Part shown: positions 56,124 through 64,000 of the stretch, one piece after another
Position numbering within the stretch: the first letter of the stretch is position 1
Layout of the letters: every line of letters begins with the position of its first letter
Origin: Paraphoma chrysanthemicola
Lineage: Eukaryota; Ascomycota; Dothideomycetes; Pleosporales; Phaeosphaeriaceae
Length of the DNA stretch: 64,000 nucleotides
NCBI GenBank assembly: GCA_020744225.1
Contig: JAGMWG010000011.1
Span: 620,001-684,000, forward strand
Direction of reading: 5' to 3'
Translations under genes and position numbers: made by a program
Notes under the pieces: model-generated
Databases searched by the model: none
Seen by the model: the letters and a program-made list of their open reading frames with translations, nothing else
What the model was told of the DNA's origin: nothing

Positions 56124-57774
56124 ATGGATTCCGAAAGCGACCACGACCACCGCGATGACGAAAGTGCGTCCGAGCAGGAAGAGATTGAGGAGACAAAGCC
56201 AAAGCCGGCGCTGAAGAAGACAAGAGAAGTCATGCCGCCCGTAGAGCGCCCAGAACTCCCGTATGAATGACACAAAGCACGCGCCAGCTTTCCAGCAGCT
56301 AACACGCACAAGAGAACAACCAGAACCAAGCGAGATTGATTTCTCAACACTGAACCCGCTATCGCCGGAGATCATCTCGCGCCAGGCAACCATCAATATT
56401 GGCACAATCGGCCACGTCGCTCACGGAAAGAGTACAGTGGTGAAGGCCATCTCAGGTGTGCAGACGGTCCGCTTCAAGAACGAACTCGAGCGCAACATCA
56501 CCATCAAGCTGGGCTACGCCAACGCGAAGATCTACCAGTGCGACAACCCCGAGTGCCCGCGCCCGACATGCTACCGGTCATACAAGAGCGAGAAGGAGGT
56601 TGACCCGCCGTGCGAGCGTGAGGGCTGTGGAGGCAAATACCGACTGAAACGCCACGTCTCATTCGTCGACTGCCCTGGTCACGACATTCTTATGAGCACG
56701 ATGTTGTCAGGCGCAGCCGTCATGGACGCCGCCTTGCTTCTCATTGCCGGAAACGAGACCTGCCCACAGCCGCAGACGAGCGAGCATTTGGCCGCCATCG
56801 AGATCATGAAGCTTAACCACATCATCATCCTCCAGAACAAGGTCGATCTGATGCGGGAAGATAGCGCCGCCGCTCACTACGAGTCCATTCTGAAATTCAT
56901 TCGCGGTACGGTCGCCGACGGTTCACCCATCATTCCCATCTCCGCCCAGCTGAAATTCAACATCGACTCCATAAACGAGCACCTCATCAGCAAGATTCCC
57001 GTACCAGTGCGAGACTTTTCCGCGAAGCCTCACATGATTGTCATCCGATCATTCGATGTCAATAAGCCCGGTGCCGAGATTGACGAGCTCAAGGGAGGTG
57101 TTGCCGGTGGCAGTATCTTGACTGGTGTGCTCAAGCTGGGCGATGAGATCGAGATCAGGCCCGGTATCGTGTCAAAGGACAGCGCCGGCAAGATTCAGTG
57201 CAAGCCAATCTTCTCGAGAGTGGTGTCACTATTCGCAGAGCACAATGATCTGAAGTTCGCGGTTCCTGGTGGTCTAATTGGTGTCGGCACACGTGTCGAC
57301 CCCACTCTATGTCGTGCGGATCGTCTTGTCGGTTTCGTCCTGGGTCTTCGCGGACATTTGCCCAACATCTACACCGAGCTTGAGGTCAACTACTTCCTCC
57401 TTCGCAGATTGCTCGGTGTGAAGACTGCAGACGGCAAACAGGCAAAGGTTGCCAAACTCGCAAAGAACGAAGTCCTGGTATGAAATGAAACGCTATCCGT
57501 CGCGCTGAAGCTAATCCACATACAGATGGTCAACATTGGATCCACTGCCACCGGTGCCAAGGTCATCGCTGTCAAGGCTGATGCAGCCCGTCTGTCGCTT
57601 ACTTCGCCCGCATGCACAGAGATCGGTGAGAAGGTCGCCCTATCACGACGTATCGAGAAGCATTGGCGCCTTATCGGCTGGGCCAACATTGTAGCGTAAG
57701 TCTGCCGTGTTCGCGGCTGGAATTGTTTGCTAATACTTCGCAGTGGAAACATTCTTCAGCCTATTGTCGACTGA
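56124..57774 (+). CDS. GCD11: Translation initiation factor eIF2 subunit gamma
   Basis: GTPase subunit of eIF2, which delivers initiator Met-tRNA to the 40S ribosome. Exons 56124-56260, 56313-57477, 57526-57695 and 57744-57774 give 500 residues, slightly above the usual 460-530 range's middle. The first exon encodes an acidic start (MDSESDHDHRDDESASEQ) before the core. The G domain has G1 GHVAHGKST, G3 DCPGH, G4 NKVDL and SAQLKFNI. A Zn-binding insert with CDNPECPRPTC and CEREGCGGKY is typical of eIF2-gamma. The beta-barrel domains follow (KPGAEIDELKGGVAGGSI and on). The 52-nt first intron has a clear GCTAAC branch. The final exon is only 31 nt (GNILQPIVD). An ATG frame inside intron 1 is a shadow. 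Confidence 0.97.
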
Positions 57775-58547
57775 GTCTGTTCAATGCACGATCAGCATAG
57801 CCTTAAAAAAGGATTGTACACGTAGGAGGGCGTCGGTTTTCGGCAAGACGACAAGACCTTGTGCATCACGTTCTTGAGCATTTCAAGCAGGAGTTGGTGA
57901 GGGTAGACGCAAAAAGGACTCCTCTGGCTGTATTCTAGTCCGCTTGTGGGCAGCCGCGGTATAACGATCCTAGCATTTGTTGGAGATAGCGGGCTTTGTG
58001 TAACAGCACCATCTCCCAATGAAGAGTCGCAATAGCCTATACAATGGATATCATGCACCTACAGTATTCTCTGAGAAATGTTGGGAACACGGGAGTCTGC
58101 GGAGAAGATCGACATCGGACCGTCAGCCGATTTTCACATGAAAGGCAGCTTGAACACATGCAGAACAACGTCAGATGTGCCCTCTGGATTGAACATACAT
58201 ACTGTTTCCCCTCATTCCCATCCTTCAACTCTGGAGCTCGCAATTTCCAATATCCTATACGAGGTAGGCTTGCGAAGCATCCATGCATGACTCGCATGGA
58301 GCCAAGTCCTTTTGCTGTTCACGTGCACTGACCCTGCGTACAGTTTCCGACTTACCTTCCATTCCAATACTGCAACACTTAACGAGGGGTGGAGAGTTTG
58401 CTCGGCCCTACTTCATTCTTCCTTTCCCTTCTTCTTACATTCACTTTTTGTATTTCCTATGACATTGTAATCGAAAGCACTTTCGCGACGTACACGAATT
58501 GTCGCATTGCCGGACCCTTGCTCGGGATCGGAAGCGCGCCGCGAAAC
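57775..58547. other. Intergenic region upstream of the INSIG gene
   Basis: About 770 bp with short overlapping frames. The frame of the INSIG gene is open upstream to 58389 but has no ATG there. No RNA gene or repeat seen. Confidence 0.5.
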
Positions 58548-59888
58548 ATGGCAGACGACACCTTTGCGCCGTCGAACGCGGAACAACAACCGCCTCATAT
58601 ATATCGTCCCGTTCCGCGCCGGACCTTCGATACACAGCAACATGACTCTGCAGACTCACCAACGCACGCTTTCTCGCAAACAACGCCCCCGAGCGCAAAC
58701 GAGGCCCGCAGGTCGTCAGATTTCCTCTCACAGCTGAACGCCCGCTTGTTGCGGACATACAACTCGCGGAACGAAGATGCAGACGACAATGAAAGAGAAC
58801 AGAGTGTTCCCTCGCGCAACAAGAGCTTCTTGAACATGACCAGCAGTACGCTGTTTGGGATATACGACGATGTCGGCTCGAGCGCAGCCAGTATGGCAGA
58901 AACGCCCTGGGGTACCGGCGCGGAGACTCCTGCGCATGGCGGAATGGGCTTTCAGGCATACGATGGTGGAATGGGAAGTCCAGACGCCGGAATAAGCATG
59001 AAGAGCCAAGCACGACGCGGCGTACAAAGTGGCAGAGCCGATGGCAAGAGGAAGACACAGTCACCACGACGGGCTAGGCATGGCGCATGGAAGCATGCAG
59101 TACTTGCGAGCAAGCTGGCGGCGCTGTTCCTTTTCGGAGTCGTCTACGGCCTCATTGTGTCGCATCTTCACGACTCTCGTCAACTCGAGGCGGTACATCT
59201 CGAGGGATTGAACAGGGAGAGCTGGTTGTACCTTGGCAGCTGGGGCTTCTTCGGGGTGGCCCTTGGAAGCTTGCTGCCCTACGTCGACCTTGCATGGAGT
59301 AGCCCCGCAGCGGAGGAGCGAAGTGAGGACAAAGCATCAGACTCGGACAGCGATTCGCCCATCAGCGAGCAAATCAATGATGTGGTTCGGAGCGTGGCCG
59401 CGTTTGTTGGAATCGCTTTCGCTATCGTGAGTCTCCCGACTTCCATGTCCTGAACAAGTAGTGGACTATACACTAACTCGCTCCAGCGCCGCCTGCCGTG
59501 GCAGTCCACCTTGCAGCTGACCGTTACACTCGCCCTTGTCAATCCAGCCTTGTGGTACATACTCGACCGCTCCAAGCCCGGGCTCTCATGCTCCCTCATC
59601 GTGACTTCGGTCCTCACTTCCTTCATCTTCCTCTCGAACCCCGACGTGCTCCCCTCGCCGTCATTACCGTCGACCACAAACACCACACAACTACCCAGGA
59701 GCAGCGGTAGCTTCACAAGTAAGCCGCCAGTGGCAGTGCCCGACCAAGACCTGTTTGCTGGAGTAGTCAGCTATGATAACCTCGCAGTTGTCACATGGGT
59801 AGGGAGCGTGCTGTTCTGCAGCTGCGTTTGCTTTGGAAGCATTGGGCGACGGTTAGCGGTGCTGGAGGAGTCTGGATGGAAAAAGTAG
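58548..59888 (+). CDS. INSIG-domain ER membrane protein
   Basis: Exons 58548-59426 and 59487-59888 (60-nt intron with CACTAAC branch) give 426 residues. The first 190 or so residues are Ser/Asn/Arg-rich and disordered, with SFLNMTSSTLFGIYDDV as a short conserved-looking block. The C-terminal half has six likely TM segments in the INSIG pattern: AALFLFGVVYGLIVSHL, WLYLGSWGFFGVALGSLLPY, VAAFVGIAFAI, LQLTVTLALVNPALWYIL, SLIVTSVLTSFIFLSN and LAVVTWVGSVLFCSCVCFGSIG. RRLPWQSTLQL after the intron matches the loop before TM4. INSIG proteins act at the ER in sterol-linked control of HMG-CoA reductase and SREBP/Scap. A 50-residue loop inside the TM region is Pro/Ser/Thr-rich. The function in this species is inferred. 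Confidence 0.87.
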
Positions 59889-61615
59889 CCTTTACCGTGA
59901 TTCGGTATCTGGAGCCTAATATATAGGTTTAGCAGATTTCCTGGATAGTGCGATGCTAGAGTGCTAAGCGTCGTCAAAAAAGCATTGCGCCTTTGAGCGT
60001 GAAACCTGGTCAAGCTCGTGACTTCACCTCTTTGCTGTTGTCCCTTCCTTTTGCACCTCTCACATTTCCATCGTACGCCAACTACTGCACGAACAGCAAA
60101 CGATAAAGCTCGCGTGATCGTGGCATGCTTTCATGTCGTCGTCCCAGTGGTCCACAGTCTAGTTGCAGTACAGACCCGTACGCTCTTGGCCTGGTCTGAT
60201 CTGACTGCAATCCGGCCTCGCCTAAATGATACCACGAAACGCAGCTGGTGCGATTTCGACATAAAATATGACTTCGAGGTCAGAAACATCAGGCAAACCC
60301 TAAGACGGCGTAGAATGTTACACGCAAGTAGCCCGAATCGTTACAAGCCATCTTTACTTCACAAGTTTACCTCAAGAGATCGAAGACATGATGTAACGCG
60401 ATCTCTGGTCTTGGGCGAAAACATAAGCAGCTTTCCAGGAGGGCGTCTTGCATACGCTGGGTTGTGTGCAATGACTCCTTAGTGATTTGTTTGCAAGAAA
60501 TTCCGTTCATCAACTCCAGTGTCCAGACCAACATTACATTCTTGTTCTTTGTTGATTCAAAGGACAGGTGTTCGCTTGATCGGCAAATGCGTATACACTA
60601 GCCGTCGACTTCAGAAGAAAGGATTCGTCAAATCTTGCCCTACCTGCCCAAGAGTTGCGGGTTACTGACACTGGAAATCAACCTCCATTAATCCCGCTGC
60701 TACCCAAACTATGTGTCTCTGGAAGCGCTCACGAGGTCGCTGAAGCTAGGACATTCGAAACGAGCAGACTCAACGATTCAACTTGTCTTAACGCAAGACT
60801 CACGTGCTGATCAGGATCAGTATTTGCCTGACCTGTGTTCTGGCGATTGTTACGATGTCATACGGGCGGGCGACATGAGTGTGGGAAGTGGAGACGTTGT
60901 GAAGCAAATACCGCGGGTCTAGACGGAGAGCGTTGATGAGTATGGGATCGATGGCTCGTTAAAGAAGACGGTCGCGAAATTCAGGTACGGACTCACTCAG
61001 CCGTCCATGAGCGTATCCCGATGTATGTTCGCATATTGCCACTGCGAGGATTGAGCCTGTCCAAATACTGGCGCAAGAATGGTTCATACACAGTGACCCA
61101 GCACAACCCTCGCGTCCTTTTCAAGAGCCTCAAATTGACAGCAACCGAAAAGAATGATAAGAAAGTTTTGAACAAACGACATGATTGTTAAAAATAAAAC
61201 AGTAATGACCTTGCTCAGGCTACAGTCGCAGATATACGAAGTCCACTCCGCGCGTACGTCAAATCAAGTATTGTTGGTTATTGGAGCCAGAGCAAGCTAC
61301 CTTCAAGCTCATAGTATAAAATAGAGGAAAACGAAAGTATTATCTAAATCACACATAGTATTCCTGTCCTCATATCACTGTCTATCTTTCACTCTCCAAC
61401 CGGCCCAAGCACGAACGGCTATCATACTTGCTCGCGTTTTCACTTTTCTTTTGCCTCTTCCATGAAAATTGTGACTCACCGACCCACTCTCTTCCCGTTT
61501 GACTCCACTTGTTCGAAATAAACACAAATGTTGCTCGATTTGTCGTCTGTACAAGACTACAAGTGCTGTGTATATATCACTTAGTTTCAAAAAACTGTCA
61601 AATCAACAACTTCAA
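59889..61615. other. Intergenic region upstream of tRNA-His
   Basis: About 1.7 kb. Frames at 60018-60482 and 60713-60922 are not convincing. AT-rich patches lie near 61170-61360. No other RNA gene or repeat seen. Confidence 0.5.
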
Positions 61616-61701
61616 GGTGGCATAATTTAGAGGTAGAATACTACATTGTGGTCGATATCGCAGATACTGTAGAAACCTGGGTTCGAGTCCCAGTGCCGCC
61701 A
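61616..61701 (+). tRNA. tRNA-His (anticodon GTG) with intron
   Basis: A full cloverleaf can be drawn. The acceptor stem GGTGGCA (61616-61622) pairs with TGCCGCC (61694-61700), with A73 at 61701. The D arm is ATTT/GAAT. The anticodon stem CTACA (61641-61645) pairs with TGTAG (61668-61672), with anticodon GTG at 61648-61650. The T arm is CTGGG/CCCAG with loop TTCGAGT, the B box. A 15-nt intron at 61652-61666 sits in the standard place after position 37. A T-run (CTCTTTTG) just after the end fits a Pol III terminator. The CCA tail is not encoded, and the usual extra G at -1 of tRNA-His is added after transcription. Confidence 0.9.
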
Positions 61702-62147
61702 CTCTTTTGCTTTTTGAATATTCTTTTTGGTGGTTGGTAGTTGTTGTGATTCGTGCCCATTGTGAAGGTTGGTTGTTCGGCACGCCGACAGAATATTGGT
61801 TGGTCCGTGCACCGGCATCCGAAGCTCGTAACAACAATGTTCGACAGGTAAATTAGGACACAGTCGTCTCTCTTTATGCATAGCATTTATTGTTTTGTCT
61901 GGGCTGGCGTGGCATGCGCAGGCTGCAGACGCAGGCACTCAGGGCCTACGATACGCTGTAACATCGTGTTCTGCGTTCTGCGTAGCGTCAGCGCCTGTCC
62001 TTTCTGGGTCTTCCTAAGATTCGCATACATGATCCGAGATAATTAACCAAGATGCCAGACATGGTAGCTCGCCGTCAACTTTGGTTGGGCTGTAGTGGGT
62101 ATCATATTCCCTCTTCGTCTTCTCTCTTCCTTGGTCCATACATCTCT
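61702..62147. other. Gap between tRNA-His and the U2B'' gene
   Basis: About 450 bp containing the Pol III terminator T-run and, nearer 62100, the 3' UTR of the minus-strand U2B'' gene. Nothing else seen. Confidence 0.5.
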
Positions 62148-62815
62148 TCAATCTGAATCCTCGTCACTAACATCCATCTCCATCTCCGCATCCTCCTCTT
62201 CTTCCTCTTCCTCGTCGTCTCGTGCCCTCTTCTGTCCCTTTGCCGCGTCTGGTGCGTTGACAGGAATTGCTTTCGCAGGCGCCGCACCAAAGCCTGCTGC
62301 TTGTGCGGTTGTCTCTTCCGGCTCGTCCTCCTTCTCAGGCTCTGGCATCTGGTACGATCCATCGAGCTTTGCGATCGTGTCGGACTTCCCCCTCGCATAC
62401 GCTATTTGCTGTGGTGCCGTTAGTCTCTTTGCTTATAAACCAATGACCGCGAGTGACGTACCATGTCCTTGCCGAAGAATGTGAAGCCCTGCAATGCGCG
62501 CATTGCTTGTGTTGAGGAGTCGATGTCTCGAAATACGACGTGTGCCTGCCCGCGCATCTTCATGGTCTTCAGTGCCACCACATCCAAGATGACGCCATAA
62601 GTCGCAAACAGCATGTACAGATTCCGCTTGAGGTCGTCTTTTGCTAGCTTGTCTGGTAGGCCGCGAACGTAGAGACTATGTAGAATTAGCGAATCTGTAC
62701 ATGATGTTGGCCAATTGCAAGGGCGCTGCGAATGCTTTACTTACGTTCTATTTGGAACGCCCTCTGATTTCGAGACGGCGGTGGTGCCTGGGGCTCCTCG
62801 TGCGGTGGTCGCCAT
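62148..62815 (-). CDS. MSL1: U2 snRNP protein B'' (Msl1), single RRM
   Basis: Nuclear splicing factor that binds stem-loop IV of U2 snRNA with U2A'. Exons 62745-62815, 62462-62675 and 62148-62408 give 181 residues. One RRM (about 22-95) has RNP2 LYVRGLP and RNP1 RGQAHVVF. KRNLYMLFATYGVILDVVAL and FTFFGKDMQIAYARGKSD, as in U1A/U2B'' family proteins, surround these. The C-terminal third is acidic, ending in a long Glu run and EMEMDVSDEDSD, and has no second RRM. Metazoan U1A/U2B'' have two RRMs, while yeast Msl1 has one, so Msl1-like is preferred. It shares a 352-bp divergent promoter with the CDK7 gene. Confidence 0.93.
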
Positions 62816-63167
62816 GATTTCGACAAGTTGAGATTGTGTTGGAGGCGTCGGTGGTGAGTTGAGCTCCCCGCAAAAGTTCACAAAGTTGACGCTAGTGACG
62901 TCCGGGGCCGTGCGTTCATCGCCGCATTGTCGCCTTGAACATGCACGCTTCCACTACATGTCAGACGTTCAAAAGAGGAGGACTATCGGGCGCATAAGAC
63001 ACGAGCCCAGGCGACCATGAGGAGTTTTATGTCAGGCAAATCCCACCCACTACGCTCGTTCAGCCGCTCCGGCGCGTCGCCTTGACTTCACCACGTTTTG
63101 CCAGCTCCACGCGAGTCTCCTTCAGTACTCAGGACTAGGCATCGCTGCCGCTCACGCATCACTCACC
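62816..63167. promoter_or_regulatory. Divergent promoter between MSL1 and the CDK7-type kinase
   Basis: A 352-bp gap between two divergent start codons, so it must hold both promoters. No consensus element stands out apart from C-rich leader sequence near 63100-63165. Confidence 0.5.
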
Positions 63168-64000
63168 ATGGCTGCCTCACCCGCGCCTCTCAGTCCTCGG
63201 CCTAACCCGCCAGGCCAAAGGACAGCTCCCAATGCCGCCAAATCTAAAGCCCTCGCGATCCTCAATTCGAGCAACAAAGCCGCGCGCTCGCCCGCCGCTG
63301 TAGCAGCTACAAGCATAGCCACCGCCACCGAGGATGCTGAAGAGGGTCTTGATCTTGCCGAGCAGATGAATGTAAAAGTACGGTCACAATTCGTGCAGGG
63401 CAAGAAGTTGGGAGAAGGTACCTACGCCAATGTCTACGCAGGACACTATCGCGACGATCCGAGCGCACTGGTCGCGATCAAGAAGATCAAGTTCAACGCC
63501 GAGTTCAAAGACGGCATTGCCCCAGACGCCATCCGCGAAATCAAGTTCCTATCCGAACTCTCACACCCGAACATTATCAAACTACACGCCGTCTTCTCCA
63601 CCAAAGAGCAAAACCTGAGCCTCGTGCTCGAACACCTCCCCCTCGGCGACGTCGAAGGTCTCTGGAAGAACAACAAGATACCCTACGGCGGCGCAGACAT
63701 CAAAGCCTGGGCCAACATGCTCTGCCAAGCCATCTGGTTCTGCCACGAGAACTTTGTGCTACACCGTGATATCAAGGGAAACAACTTACTCATCGCCGCC
63801 GATGGGACCGTCAAACTCGCTGATTTTGGTCTTGCGCGCTCCTTCGCCGACCCAGGACGACACATGACCTCCAATGTCATCACACGGTACTACCGCCCAC
63901 CAGAGCTCTTCTACGGATGCTACCACTACGGCGGCGCAGTCGACATGTGGAGCGTGGGCTGTGTGCTCGCAGAACTCACACTCCGACGCTTCTTCCTCGT
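63168..64000 (+). CDS. KIN28: TFIIH CDK7/Kin28-type kinase, partial (3' end outside window)
   Basis: Cyclin-dependent kinase of TFIIH that phosphorylates the RNA polymerase II CTD. The frame is open from ATG 63168 to the window edge without an intron, giving 277 codons. An N-terminal extension of about 70 residues (Ala/Pro/Ser-rich, with an acidic patch TEDAEEGLDL) precedes the kinase. The kinase has the glycine loop KKLGEGTYANVYAG, Lys in LVAIKKIKF, the PSTAIRE-equivalent helix around PDAIREIKFL and HRDIKGNNLL, the usual fungal Kin28 form. DFGLARSFADPGRHMTSNVI (DFG and T-loop) and TRYYRPPELFYG follow. The 3' part is cut. A MAT1/cyclin H partner is not in the window. Confidence 0.93.
   Translation, partial: MAASPAPLSPRPNPPGQRTAPNAAKSKALAILNSSNKAARSPAAVAATSIATATEDAEEGLDLAEQMNVKVRSQFVQGKKLGEGTYANVYAGHYRDDPSALVAIKKIKFNAEFKDGIAPDAIREIKFLSELSHPNIIKLHAVFSTKEQNLSLVLEHLPLGDVEGLWKNNKIPYGGADIKAWANMLCQAIWFCHENFVLHRDIKGNNLLIAADGTVKLADFGLARSFADPGRHMTSNVITRYYRPPELFYGCYHYGGAVDMWSVGCVLAELTLRRFFL

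Noticed and set aside
60018..60922. ORFs of 154 and 69 codons between INSIG and tRNA-His
   Set aside because: No recognised domain, atypical composition, the second lacks an ATG start, and no plausible splicing joins them.
1..64000. CRISPR arrays, bacterial operons or ribosome binding sites
   Set aside because: The sequence is eukaryotic nuclear DNA with introns. No regularly spaced direct repeats were seen.

Overview
The window is nuclear DNA of a filamentous ascomycete, most likely a Dothideomycete (Pezizomycotina). The evidence is many short introns of about 45-85 nt with GTANGT donors, CTAAC-type branch points and YAG acceptors, about one gene per 2.5-3 kb, and intron-bearing housekeeping genes with filamentous-fungal sequence. 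The class is inferred from how the proteins read (for example the enolase), not from a search. Exon joins were made by hand from reading frame and splice consensus.

Layout. 1-4.8 kb: no supported gene up to 2.4 kb, then an unrecognised disordered protein that may have extra 5' exons. 4.9-8.4 kb: enolase and proteasome subunit beta-4. 9.2-15.5 kb: the most notable locus, three adjacent genes for a cyclase of the dehydroquinate-synthase superfamily (MysA/DDG-synthase type), a COMT-type O-methyltransferase (MysB role) and a membrane-anchored ATP-grasp ligase (MysC role). Together they form a putative mycosporine (UV-sunscreen) cluster. 15.6-23.7 kb: UTP13 and two uncharacterised membrane proteins. 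26-28.9 kb: a KipA/Kip2-type kinesin. 30.2-36 kb: a GT23-like type II glycosyltransferase, the pseudo-protease Sad1/USP39 and chaperonin CCT2. 37.4-43.6 kb: the ER-stress sensor IRE1 with a small uORF, a Trm140/METTL2-type tRNA methyltransferase and COQ10. 45.6-47.6 kb: replication licensing factor CDC6.

47.6-56.1 kb is a gene-poor, accessory-looking interval. It holds two copies of a 51-bp dispersed repeat, a stand-alone STAND-type N-terminal domain protein, the remains of an alpha/beta-hydrolase STAND module, and two diverged tandem paralogues with an F-box/2EXR-like start. 56.1-64 kb returns to core genes: eIF2-gamma, an INSIG-domain protein, an intron-containing tRNA-His, U2 snRNP B'' and the TFIIH kinase CDK7/Kin28, which runs off the window edge.

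In the mycosporine cluster the cyclase would convert sedoheptulose 7-phosphate to demethyl-4-deoxygadusol, the methyltransferase would give 4-deoxygadusol, and the ATP-grasp enzyme would attach an amino acid. No MysD/MysE-type second ligase is visible, so a mono-substituted oxo-mycosporine is the expected product. IRE1 and the INSIG protein both act at the ER membrane but lie far apart, and nothing in the sequence links them.
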